A stretch of DNA of 64,000 bases from Nonlabens sp. YIK11 (GTDB taxonomy: Bacteria; Bacteroidota; Bacteroidia; Flavobacteriales; Flavobacteriaceae), in NCBI RefSeq assembly GCF_001413925.1, contig NZ_LBMJ01000001.1, positions 620,001 to 684,000 of the forward strand, written 5' to 3'. The notes under the pieces are model-generated. The model was not told the origin of the DNA and searched no databases. It saw only the letters and a program-made list of their open reading frames with translations. Within the stretch, counting starts at the first letter, position 1. Each line of letters starts with the position of its first letter. Positions 53,931 through 62,193 of the stretch are shown one piece after another. Both the position numbers and the translations under genes were made by a program.

Positions 53931-54905
53931 TTAGGAAATCAACCCCACCACATCCTTAGCAAAATAACTAGCGATCAAATCAGCGCCAGCGCGTTTGATG
54001 GCGGTGACCTGTTCCATCATGACGGCATCGTGGTCCAGCCAGCCTTTTTCTGCAGCGGCTTTAAGCATGGCGTACTCGCCACTTACTTGATACACGGCGA
54101 TAGGCAATTCAATCTCATTGCGAAGATCGCGAACGATGTCCAAGTAACACAATCCAGGTTTTACCATAAGAATGTCAGCACCTTCATCGATGTCCATTAG
54201 GGATTCTTTGATGGCTTCAGATCTATTGGCAGGATCCATTTGATAGGTTTTCTTGTCGCCAAAACCTGGCGCGCTGTCCAGCGCATCTCTAAATGGGCCA
54301 TAAAATGCACTGGCATATTTGGCACTGTAGCTCATGATGCCGGTATCGACAAAACCGTTTTCTTCTAGGGCTTCTCTAATATAAAGAATGCGGCCGTCCA
54401 TCATATCGCTGGGTGCGACCATGTCTGCGCCAGCTTGTGCGTGGGAAACGCTCATTTGTGCTAGAACTTCACTCGTGGCATCGTTGATGATCTTGCCATT
54501 TTCCACGATACCGTCATGACCGTAGCTGGAATAAGGATCCAGTGCAACATCAGTCATCACGTACATATCTGGAGCGGCATCTTTGACGGTTTTGATGGCG
54601 CGTTGCATCAATCCATCTTTGTTCAAGGCTTCGGTGCCTTTGTTGTCTTTCAGGTTATCTGGCACTTTGACAAAAAGTAAGACGCTTTTCAATCCCATCT
54701 TCCACAGCAGGCGAACTTCATCTGCCAGCAAATCCAGACTGAACCTATAATAGTTAGGCATGCTCGCAATCTCTTCCTGTATTCCTTTTCCTTCCACGAC
54801 AAACAACGGCACGATAAAGTCACTAGGTTTGATGGTGGTCTCACGCACTAACGACCTGATGGCTTCACTTGTACGTAATCTTCTATTTCTTCTCAGTGGA
54901 TACAT
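53931..54905 (-). CDS. hemB: Porphobilinogen synthase
   Basis: A 324-residue enzyme joining two 5-aminolevulinate molecules in haem synthesis. It begins MYPLRRNRRLRTSEAIRSLV. The active-site lysines are in SYSAKYASAFYGPFRDA and LMVKPGLCYLD. The metal segment reads DVALDPYSSYGHDG, with Asp/Ala where zinc enzymes have three Cys, so this is the magnesium-type active site as in plants and pseudomonads. Its first 23 bp overlap the end of the upstream lipoprotein gene. Confidence 0.97.
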   Translation of the reverse strand: MYPLRRNRRLRTSEAIRSLVRETTIKPSDFIVPLFVVEGKGIQEEIASMPNYYRFSLDLLADEVRLLWKMGLKSVLLFVKVPDNLKDNKGTEALNKDGLMQRAIKTVKDAAPDMYVMTDVALDPYSSYGHDGIVENGKIINDATSEVLAQMSVSHAQAGADMVAPSDMMDGRILYIREALEENGFVDTGIMSYSAKYASAFYGPFRDALDSAPGFGDKKTYQMDPANRSEAIKESLMDIDEGADILMVKPGLCYLDIVRDLRNEIELPIAVYQVSGEYAMLKAAAEKGWLDHDAVMMEQVTAIKRAGADLIASYFAKDVVGLIS

Positions 54906-55335
54906 AGGGTAGTTTTAATTGTGTGAGTAGTTCTTCAAAATCAGCGTCATAGTCGGGTGTTTCAAAAACTACTTTTTTACTGTCGTTATAGATTTCGATC
55001 CGGTTGCTTTGGCTTCGACTCCGCTCAGCCGTCGCGTTTTTATCATTACTTTTTTTTACGGTTTCAAGGTAGCTGAGCGTAGCCGAAGCCACAAAGGTAT
55101 TGATCAACCGCGCATCTTCATAAGAAAGCTCACGTCTTATGGTTTCCTTAGGACTAAAAAACGCCATCTCATTATTCAAAAACCCCATGCGGTATTCATC
55201 GCCGTTAGCTAACGTGAACCTGATTTGAAAATCCTGAGTGTCAAAAATCGAATTGATGTTCTCAACATTGGGTTCCAATTCCTGCTGGCAGGATACCGTC
55301 AGGATGACGCTTAAGAAAAGGACTAGCTTTTTCAT
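54883..55335 (-). CDS. Lipoprotein gene interrupted in frame by a REP-like element
   Basis: A 150-residue lipoprotein (MKKLVLFLSVILTVSC, Cys16). Residues about 82-109 are encoded by an inverted-repeat element (55011-55090) whose arms give VASATLSYLE and TAERSRSQ; the frame is kept open. The flanks (RFTLANGDEYRMGFLNNEMA, IEIYNDSKKVVFETPDY) look like a small beta domain. Its stop lies within the hemB start, so the two are probably coupled. Function unknown. Confidence 0.6.
   Translation of the reverse strand: MKKLVLFLSVILTVSCQQELEPNVENINSIFDTQDFQIRFTLANGDEYRMGFLNNEMAFFSPKETIRRELSYEDARLINTFVASATLSYLETVKKSNDKNATAERSRSQSNRIEIYNDSKKVVFETPDYDADFEELLTQLKLPYVSTEKK
55011..55090. repeat. REP-like inverted repeat inside a coding sequence
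   Basis: Left arm GGCTTCGACTCCGCTCAGC (55011-55029) and right arm GCTGAGCGTAGCCGAAGCC (55072-55090) pair over 19 bp with two mismatches around a 42-base loop. Elements of this TTCGRCTNCGCTCAG type are familiar from Flavobacteria genomes. Confidence 0.8.
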
Positions 55336-55439
55336 ACGTTAAACTTCAATGCTTGGCCGTGCTTTTTGTTCTCATTCCACTCTAGCTGGAGTTGCCACAT
55401 ACCTTAATCAATACGTTATCAAATCAACCCATCAAAACA

Positions 55440-56189
55440 TCAATCCTTGTTCAAGACCTTACTGCTCGCCTGTGCAGTACACATCACGGTCAAATCGGCA
55501 ATATTGACGTGTGGTGGTCTGCTTATCGCAAAATGGAGTACATCTGCAATGTCTTCAGGCAACAAGGGTTGGAAACCTTGGTACACCTTCTCGGCGCGCT
55601 CAGAATCTCCTTTGAATCGCACTTCGCTAAAATTGGTATGCACCAATCCTGGATTCACAGCGCCTACGCGTATGGAATAGGGATTTAGGTCCATGCGCAT
55701 TCCAGTAGTAATAGCATCTACTGCGTGTTTACTACCGCAATAGACCGTACCATTGGGATATACTTCTTTACCAGCCGTGGACCCAATATTGATCACTTGG
55801 CCAGATTTGCGCTCCTTCATTTGTGGAATCACAGCATGGCTCACGTATAGCAAACCCTTCACATTAATATCCATCATCGCATCCCAATCTTCAATGCTGC
55901 CTTCATGAATAGGGTCTAATCCATGGGCATTTCCCGCATTGTTGATCAATACATCGATCGTGGCAAAATCTGCTGGCAGGTTTTTGATCTTCTCTGCCAC
56001 AACTTCTTTATCACGTACGTCAAATTCCAGCGTGGTGACATTGGTTTGAGCACCCAGTTCCTTTTCAAGCTCTGCCAATTTTTCAGCGTTGCGACCACAT
56101 AGGATCAGTCGGTAATTGTTTTGGGCCAGTAGTTGGGCAGTGGCCAGCCCTATACCGCTCGTGGCGCCAGTAATCAATACAGTTTTCAT
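55440..56189 (-). CDS. SDR-family dehydrogenase (YdfG-like)
   Basis: A 249-residue short-chain dehydrogenase from the ATG at 56189; the frame is open 225 bp further upstream, but only from the Met in MKTVLITGATSGIGLATAQL does it match the family. The NADP site is TGATSGIG, NNAG is in LINNAGNAHGLDP, and the catalytic Ser and YxxxK are in NIGSTAGKEVYPN and YCGSKHA. It resembles YdfG, which oxidises 3-hydroxy acids such as L-allo-threonine or serine. It is a stand-alone gene. Confidence 0.9.
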   Translation of the reverse strand: MKTVLITGATSGIGLATAQLLAQNNYRLILCGRNAEKLAELEKELGAQTNVTTLEFDVRDKEVVAEKIKNLPADFATIDVLINNAGNAHGLDPIHEGSIEDWDAMMDINVKGLLYVSHAVIPQMKERKSGQVINIGSTAGKEVYPNGTVYCGSKHAVDAITTGMRMDLNPYSIRVGAVNPGLVHTNFSEVRFKGDSERAEKVYQGFQPLLPEDIADVLHFAISRPPHVNIADLTVMCTAQASSKVLNKD

Positions 56190-56592
56190 GACTCGTTTTT
56201 TGTAAAGGTAAAAAGAATGCGATTGCAGTGGTGACGGCTTAAACTTTTGGCATGATTTTTTGTCCAACTGCCGTACGAGTGAAGGTTTGAAGATGGTGAA
56301 TGGGTTCGCTTTCGCGAAAGCGGAATAAGCAAAAGTCAGTTCACACTGAGCGCCGCCTGCGCTGCGCTGGTCAAAGTGTCGAAGTGCAAAAGAGAACATC
56401 CATAACAGCGCCATCTATGCCATGAACCACATGGCATGGGACATATCGCGCACCGCTGGTCGCTGCTTTAAAGGGACTTCATTTATAGGTTGTTAGATCT
56501 GTAAGTGATTTTTAATTTTATGCCCATTTTAGGGAGCAACCGTACAAGAAAAAGTATTTTTAGGAGTTGAAACGATTATAAAAGTGGAACAT
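56190..56592. other. Intergenic region between the SDR gene and moxR
   Basis: No gene is seen in 403 bp. It holds a palindrome copy (56307-56322), a stretch resembling REP debris (56339-56386, with CTGAGCG and GTCGAAGTG), and a hairpin with 8-bp arms ATGCCATG / CATGGCAT (56417-56437). The moxR promoter should lie in its right half, but no clear -33/-7 pair was found. Confidence 0.5.
56307..56322. repeat. Palindrome copy 19 (exact, intergenic)
   Basis: Upstream of the SDR gene; TT on the left, but the right flank is GA, so the 20-bp form is broken on one side. Confidence 0.95.
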
Positions 56593-57597
56593 ATGAATCA
56601 AGAGAATACGGCAGTAGATATTGCCAGTATCAATGACAAAGTCCAGGCAGAAAGTGCATTTATAGCGCCGCTTGTGGCAGAGATGAATAAGGTAATCGTG
56701 GGACAGCAGTACATGATCGACCGTTTGTTGATAGGGTTGCTGGGACGTGGTCACATATTGCTGGAAGGTGTTCCAGGACTTGCCAAAACACTGGCCATCA
56801 CCACGCTATCTCAAGCCGTGAGCGCCAGTTTTTCAAGAATACAGTTCACACCAGACCTGTTGCCGGCAGACGTTGTGGGAACCTTGATCTACAACATGAA
56901 GGACGCCGATTTCTCTATACGTAAAGGACCCATTTTTGCCAACTTTGTTCTCGCAGATGAGATCAACCGTGCACCGGCCAAAGTACAGTCTGCACTCCTA
57001 GAGGCGATGCAGGAAAAGCAGGTCACCATAGGCGACACGACGTTCCCGTTAGAGAAACCATTCCTGGTAATGGCAACGCAAAACCCAGTGGATCAAGAAG
57101 GAACCTATCCATTACCTGAAGCGCAAATGGACCGTTTCATGCTCAAGACCGTGATTGATTATCCAACCATTGCAGACGAGCAGTTCATCATGCGGGCCAA
57201 TCTCAAGAAAGAATTCCCAAAACCTAATCCAGTAGTGACGCCAGAGCAAATTTTACGCGCTCAGGAAGCGGTGGAAATGGTTTACATGGATGAGAAGATC
57301 GAGAAATACATTCTTGATATTGTCTTCGCAACCCGTTATCCTGAAAAATACAACCTACCCGATTTGAAGCCGTTGATCAGCTTTGGTGCATCACCACGTG
57401 GATCTATTAGTTTGGCAAAGTCGGCAAAATGTTATGCCTTTATCAAAAGACGTGGTTATGTCATCCCAGAAGACGTACGCGCTGTTGTTCTAGATGTATT
57501 ACGTCACCGTATAGGCATCACCTACGAGGCCGAAGCAGAGAACTACACCACAGAAGATATCGTGAACAAGATCGTGAATACGATTGAGGTACCTTAA
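56593..57597 (+). CDS. moxR: MoxR-family AAA+ ATPase
   Basis: A 334-residue ATPase from the ATG at 56593 (a GTG three codons earlier is possible). Walker A is in HILLEGVPGLAKTL, Walker B in FVLADEINRAPAKVQSALLE, sensor 1 in ATQNPVDQEGTYPLPEAQ, and the arginine region follows (MDRFMLK). MoxR proteins act with DUF58 and VWA-domain proteins as chaperones for metal insertion or complex assembly. It is first in the Bat operon (DUF58, BatD-like, batA, SIMPL-like, batB, batC). Confidence 0.95.
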   Translation: MNQENTAVDIASINDKVQAESAFIAPLVAEMNKVIVGQQYMIDRLLIGLLGRGHILLEGVPGLAKTLAITTLSQAVSASFSRIQFTPDLLPADVVGTLIYNMKDADFSIRKGPIFANFVLADEINRAPAKVQSALLEAMQEKQVTIGDTTFPLEKPFLVMATQNPVDQEGTYPLPEAQMDRFMLKTVIDYPTIADEQFIMRANLKKEFPKPNPVVTPEQILRAQEAVEMVYMDEKIEKYILDIVFATRYPEKYNLPDLKPLISFGASPRGSISLAKSAKCYAFIKRRGYVIPEDVRAVVLDVLRHRIGITYEAEAENYTTEDIVNKIVNTIEVP

Positions 57598-57885
57598 TCT
57601 AGTTATGAGTGCGGAGTTATGGGTTCAGAGTTTTCAAATTCCAAGCTCCAAATGTCATATCCCAAATTCCAAAAATGCTTTGAAACACTTCGAGCGACAG
57701 TCGAGAAGCGGTTTACAAAAAAGCTTAACGTCAAACTGAAATTCTCAACGAACATTATTTAATGAATTAAGCGATTCCGCAATAAATACGGAATGACAAT
57801 TCAAAAAAATCTGCGAAGCAAAGCGAGCAGTAAAAGAGTCTAAATACTAAGTACAAATTACTAAATACTGCGAGCGCAGCGAGCA
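57598..57885. other. Spacer with small repeats between moxR and the DUF58 gene
   Basis: This 288-bp gap contains the dispersed 19-mer TTCGAGCGACAGTCGAGAA (57689-57707; the other copy is at 61442-61460), a direct repeat CTAAATACT (57840-57848 and 57861-57869) and GCGAGCGCAGCGAGC just before the ATG. No gene is visible. It reads like accumulated repeat debris inside an operon. Confidence 0.5.
57689..57707 (+). repeat. Dispersed 19-mer, copy A
   Basis: TTCGAGCGACAGTCGAGAA in the moxR/DUF58 gap; differs from copy B by one base. Confidence 0.75.
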
Positions 57886-58749
57886 ATGGACACTAAAGAA
57901 CTTCTTAAAAAAGTACGCAAGATCGAGATCAAGACTCGGCGGTTGAGCGATGCCGTTTTTGGAGGTGAATACCACAGCGCCTTCAAGGGTCGTGGGATGA
58001 CCTTTAGTGAAGTGCGTCAATATCAGTATGGTGATGATGTACGTAACATCGACTGGAACGTGACGGCGAGATATTCAGAGCCTTTTGTAAAGGTTTTTGA
58101 AGAAGAGCGTGAGCTCACGTTGATGCTGGTGGCAGATGTGAGTGGCTCAACCTTATTCGGTACGCAGGAACAGTTAAAGCGTGAAATCATTACCGAGATC
58201 AGCGCAACACTGGCCTTTAGCGCCTTGCAGAACAACGATAAAGTAGGTTTGCTTCTGTTTTCTGATCAGGTGGAACTGTTCATTCCGCCTAAAAAAGGGA
58301 AGTTTCACATCTTGAGAATCATACGCGAGCTGCTGGAATACAAACCACAAAACAATACCACAGACATAGGTGCCGCCATGGAGTATCTAGGTGGTGTCTT
58401 AAAGAAAAAAGCCATTGTGTTTGTGATGTCAGATTTTATGAGCACCGGCTATCAAAAGGCGTTGCAGATTGTTGGGCGCAAACACGACGTGACGGGAATT
58501 CGCGTTTTTGACAAGCGTGAAGAAGAAATTCCATCGATGGGGTTGGTGCCTTTTGTGGATCAGGAAACGGGCAAGCAACGCATTATCAACACCAGTTCGC
58601 GAGCGGTACGTACCAAATATGCGGCCTATCACAAAGAAAACGCCGCCTATTTCAAAACCGCTTTTACTAAGGCAGATGCCGGCGCCATCGATTTAGAAAC
58701 CAGAGATAATTACACCACAAAATTATTGGGATACTTTAAAAGAAGATGA
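57886..58749 (+). CDS. DUF58 domain protein of the MoxR/Bat operon
   Basis: A 287-residue soluble protein with a degenerate VWA-like fold. GGEYHSAFKGRGMTFSEVRQ, VRNIDWNVTARYSEPFVKVF and LMLVADVSGSTLFG are DUF58 signatures; the last resembles a MIDAS (DVSGS). It pairs with MoxR in most bacteria and is thought to link the ATPase to membrane clients. Its stop overlaps the next start by 4 bp. Confidence 0.92.
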   Translation: MDTKELLKKVRKIEIKTRRLSDAVFGGEYHSAFKGRGMTFSEVRQYQYGDDVRNIDWNVTARYSEPFVKVFEEERELTLMLVADVSGSTLFGTQEQLKREIITEISATLAFSALQNNDKVGLLLFSDQVELFIPPKKGKFHILRIIRELLEYKPQNNTTDIGAAMEYLGGVLKKKAIVFVMSDFMSTGYQKALQIVGRKHDVTGIRVFDKREEEIPSMGLVPFVDQETGKQRIINTSSRAVRTKYAAYHKENAAYFKTAFTKADAGAIDLETRDNYTTKLLGYFKRR

Positions 58750-60386
58750 TCAGACAGATATCCTACATTTTATGTTTTCTAGCCGCTATTCCAGTAATAG
58801 CGCAAACTTTCAATAGCGTTACCACAAAAGTGGATCGTGATTCCATCATGATGGGTGAAGAAATCAAGCTACAGATCACGGTGGACGCCACGCCACAGGA
58901 CCTGATCATTTTCCCTATCCAGAAAGCTATGGGCGCGCTGGAAGTGATTGAGGATTATCCGGTGGATACGATTCGCGAGAATGATACATACAGATTGTTC
59001 AAACAGTACGGCATCACGCAGTTTGACAGCGGTGATTACTACGTGCCGCGTCTCAAGTTGTTCATCAACAACAAGGAGCGTTTTACAGACAGCCTTTTGG
59101 TCAAAGTGCGCGAGGTGCAAACCGATACGACCGTGCAAGGCATGTATGACATCAAACCCGATATTGAGAATGAATACGAGCGACCATTCAACTGGAAAGG
59201 CTTGCTATTATTGCTATTGTGGATACCATTGGGGATTTTGTTTTGGTGGCTTTCGCGAAAGCGAACTCAAAAAACTTACGAGCAAACGCTACCACCTTAT
59301 GAGTGGTCAAAATACCGTTTGAACAAGCTGGCCGAAAGCAATCTGGTCGAAGATCGTGCATGGAAAGCATACTACACAGAGCTATCCTACATCGTACGCC
59401 GCTATATTGACAACAAAGTCTATGGTCATGCCATGGAGAGCACCACGGCAGAGCTGATCCAAAACATTGAAAGAGAAACCGCTGCCAAAGGCGTGTCCAT
59501 TACCGATAAAACCAAGCAACGACTGGAAGCGGTCCTCCAAAAAGCAGATTTGATCAAGTTTGCGGGAATGTCTGGCGATGGCATCAGTGCTAAAGAAGAT
59601 CGTGAGGCGATCAACGATATTATCTATAACATCCATCAAGTGTTGCCGCCACCTAGCGAGGAAGAATTGTTGCTGGATGTCAAGTACCGCAAGGAACAGG
59701 CACGCAAGGCGAGAATACGCAAAATACTGATGTATGTGGCTGGTGTGGTTCTAGGACTGGCGATCGCGATCGCAGCCTGGATCGTGATTGTTGGGTACGA
59801 CAACGTCAAGGATCAGATTTTTGGGAATGAGTTGCGTGAATATTATGAAGGCGAACGCTACACTAGCCAATACGGTATTCCAGAAGTGACGATTACCACG
59901 CCTGTTATTTTGGAACGTGACATTGATTTTGCCAGTGAATTAATTCCGGCAGAATCTGCGAATGCCTTGAATGCCTTTACTGCCGGTGATTTGGAAGATG
60001 ATTTTTATGTCATGGTCGCGACCTTGCAGCTGGATGAAGAGTCGGCTAAAAAAGGAGCTGAGGTTGGTGCATCCGTCATGATTTCACCATTATTGAAGGA
60101 ACTGGAGCAAGTTGGTGCCACCAATATCACCACGCTGGATGAAGAGATCGAACGCAATGGCGTGAAGGGAACTAAAGTAGAAGGAAGCTATGATCGCGAT
60201 GGTGATGAATTCAAGTATGAAGCCTTTATTTACTTGAATGGCAATGCGGTACAAGCCATCATCATAAGCACGGCAGATCTTGAAGCCAAATCTCCAGAAC
60301 AGGAATATGGCAGATTGCTGCGCGAGCAAATCATTAGCTCGATACAATTGAACAAACCACAACCCGCTAAAAAAGATCAAGAATGA
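58746..60386 (+). CDS. BatD-like membrane protein
   Basis: A 546-residue protein with a signal peptide (MIRQISYILCFLAAIPVIAQ), a periplasmic beta domain (about 20-125: VDRDSIMMGEEIKLQITVDA), a membrane helix (about 150-170) and a cytosolic helical part with the DUF4381-like AWKAYYTELSYIVRRYIDNK. A second membrane helix (about 330-352) leads to a C-terminal domain (about 430-546: FYVMVATLQLDEESAKKGAE). This is the usual third gene of flavobacterial Bat operons. The palindrome (59248-59263) encodes LSRKR just after the first helix, where the positive charges fit the cytoplasmic side. Confidence 0.75.
   Translation: MIRQISYILCFLAAIPVIAQTFNSVTTKVDRDSIMMGEEIKLQITVDATPQDLIIFPIQKAMGALEVIEDYPVDTIRENDTYRLFKQYGITQFDSGDYYVPRLKLFINNKERFTDSLLVKVREVQTDTTVQGMYDIKPDIENEYERPFNWKGLLLLLLWIPLGILFWWLSRKRTQKTYEQTLPPYEWSKYRLNKLAESNLVEDRAWKAYYTELSYIVRRYIDNKVYGHAMESTTAELIQNIERETAAKGVSITDKTKQRLEAVLQKADLIKFAGMSGDGISAKEDREAINDIIYNIHQVLPPPSEEELLLDVKYRKEQARKARIRKILMYVAGVVLGLAIAIAAWIVIVGYDNVKDQIFGNELREYYEGERYTSQYGIPEVTITTPVILERDIDFASELIPAESANALNAFTAGDLEDDFYVMVATLQLDEESAKKGAEVGASVMISPLLKELEQVGATNITTLDEEIERNGVKGTKVEGSYDRDGDEFKYEAFIYLNGNAVQAIIISTADLEAKSPEQEYGRLLREQIISSIQLNKPQPAKKDQE
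59248..59263. repeat. Palindrome copy 20 (one mismatch)
   Basis: Inside the BatD-like gene; first base G instead of C; read as LSRKR. Confidence 0.9.
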
Positions 60387-61399
60387 TACAATGGTGGAAT
60401 AAGATGGAGTTTGTGGACCCAGAATTTTTCTGGCTGTTGCTGCTGTTGCCGTTGATCATCGCCTATTACATCTGGCAAGGCAAAAAGCAAAATGCAGATG
60501 TGCGCATCTCATCACTTAAAGGTTTTGAAGGATCTGATTCGTTTTTGGCGCGATTGCGACCGTTATTGCTGGTGTTGCGACTGTTGGCCTTGGCATTTAT
60601 CATTGTAGGCTTGGCACGACCACAAACCACAGATGTCAATACAAAAACAAGCTCTACTGAAGGTATCGATATCGTCCTCGCGGTCGATGTAAGTGCGAGT
60701 ATGTTGGCTCGCGATTTCAAACCCGACCGACTGGAAGCCACAAAACGAGTAGCACTGGATTTTATAGAAGGACGACCCAGCGATAGAATAGGCGTTGTAG
60801 TGTATGCTGCAGAAAGCTATACCAAAACACCCATCACCACAGACCAAAGTATCACGCTGCGCGCCGTGGAAAGCATCGAGTACAGTAATGTTTTGGAAAA
60901 CGGTACTGCTATTGGAATGGGACTCGCCACATCGGTCAACCGATTGAAAGAAAGCACCAGTGACAGTAAAGTGATCATTTTAATGACCGATGGTGTCAAC
61001 AATAGCGGATTCATAGACCCCAAAATCGCTACAGAACTCGCGATTGAATTTGGCATTAAAGTCTACACCATAGGAATAGGAACCAACGGCAACGCTATGT
61101 CGCCAGTAGGTCAAGACCAGCGTACAGGTGCTTTTAGGTTTGCCATGGCACCTGTAGAAATTGATGAGGCGCTTATGAAACAAATCGCAGCAGATACCGG
61201 CGGGAAATACTATCGAGCGACCAATAACAGCAAACTGGAAGAAATCTATGAAGAGATCGACCAGCTGGAAAAAACAGAGATTGAAGAATTCAAGTTTTAT
61301 AATGTGCAGGAGATGTTCAGGCCATTGGTGTTGATCGCCTTGGGATTATTGGGACTGGAATTGTTGTTGAGGTATACGTTGTTTAGGACAGCGGCTTAA
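60383..61399 (+). CDS. batA: VWA-domain membrane protein BatA
   Basis: A 338-residue protein with N-terminal membrane helices (about 12-28 and 58-76), a VWA domain (about 90-300) and a C-terminal helix. The MIDAS is intact: DVSASMLARDF, the Thr in TPITTDQS and MTDGVNN. It sits in the inner membrane with the VWA domain in the periplasm, and works with MoxR and the other Bat proteins, in some species in stress or oxygen tolerance. It overlaps the upstream stop by 4 bp. Confidence 0.92.
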   Translation: MIQWWNKMEFVDPEFFWLLLLLPLIIAYYIWQGKKQNADVRISSLKGFEGSDSFLARLRPLLLVLRLLALAFIIVGLARPQTTDVNTKTSSTEGIDIVLAVDVSASMLARDFKPDRLEATKRVALDFIEGRPSDRIGVVVYAAESYTKTPITTDQSITLRAVESIEYSNVLENGTAIGMGLATSVNRLKESTSDSKVIILMTDGVNNSGFIDPKIATELAIEFGIKVYTIGIGTNGNAMSPVGQDQRTGAFRFAMAPVEIDEALMKQIAADTGGKYYRATNNSKLEEIYEEIDQLEKTEIEEFKFYNVQEMFRPLVLIALGLLGLELLLRYTLFRTAA

Positions 61400-61441
61400 A
61401 AGTAGGCAAGAAACGAGAAGCAAGAAAAAAGAAAATGTCAG

Positions 61442-61460
61442 TTCGAGCGATAGTCGAGAA
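61442..61460 (+). repeat. Dispersed 19-mer, copy B
   Basis: TTCGAGCGATAGTCGAGAA in the gap between batA and the SIMPL-like gene. Confidence 0.75.
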
Positions 61461-61486
61461 CAGTTCAATTAAAACAAAAGCATAGG

Positions 61487-62188
61487 ATGAAATACTTACT
61501 CTCATTACTTTTATTATCGACGACAATTTCGCTTAGTGCGCAATCAAAAAACTTTATCGATCAACCTTACATTGAAACTCAAGCAACAGTCGATACTTTG
61601 ATTGTTCCAGATGAGATTTATATATCCATAGTTTTGGATGAGGATGATAATCGAAATCGAAAATCAACAGAAGAACTGGAAAACACACTGCAAAGAGTCT
61701 TGAAATCTTTAAATATTGATACAGAGAAAAATTTATCACTATTGGATTATAGTAGCGATTTCAAAAAGTATTTTTTGAGCGATAGGAAGGTTCTAAAAAC
61801 TAAAATGTATTCTTTGATAGTCGCCGACGCTGTTACTGCGGGAAAGGTTCTCGTAGGACTGGAACAAGAAGGTATTTCCAATGTTTCGATTTTTAAAACT
61901 TCATACTCTAAAGAAAACGAGTTACTATTTGATTTAAAATCAAAAGCGATTTTGAAGGCAAAACAGAATGCAGAAAGTATGGTCAAACCTCTGAATCAAA
62001 AGGTTGGAAAAGCAATTTTTATTTCAGATGCAAGTTCTGTTTCAAGTGCATTACAGGGTAAAGTATCAGGCATACAAATAAGAGGCGCATCTAGTATTTA
62101 CGGTAGTCGTGCAAGTGAGCCTATTATGATTGATTTTGAAAAAATCAAATTTTCATCTGATGTGAATGTGAAATTTGTTATTGAATAG
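61487..62188 (+). CDS. SIMPL (DUF541)-like exported protein with plug-like segment
   Basis: A 233-residue protein with a signal peptide (MKYLLSLLLLSTTISLSAQ). Its body fits the SIMPL fold: VPDEIYISIVLDEDD, a helix LENTLQRVLKSLNI, and LLFDLKSKAILKAKQNAESM. Residues 188-217 carry ALQGKVSGIQIRGASSIYGS, which echoes the TonB plug of SusC proteins. It lies between batA and batB, usually adjacent. It looks AT-richer than its neighbours, and a dispersed repeat precedes it at 61442. It may be an insertion. Function unknown. Confidence 0.7.
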   Translation: MKYLLSLLLLSTTISLSAQSKNFIDQPYIETQATVDTLIVPDEIYISIVLDEDDNRNRKSTEELENTLQRVLKSLNIDTEKNLSLLDYSSDFKKYFLSDRKVLKTKMYSLIVADAVTAGKVLVGLEQEGISNVSIFKTSYSKENELLFDLKSKAILKAKQNAESMVKPLNQKVGKAIFISDASSVSSALQGKVSGIQIRGASSIYGSRASEPIMIDFEKIKFSSDVNVKFVIE

Positions 62189-62193
62189 ACTAA

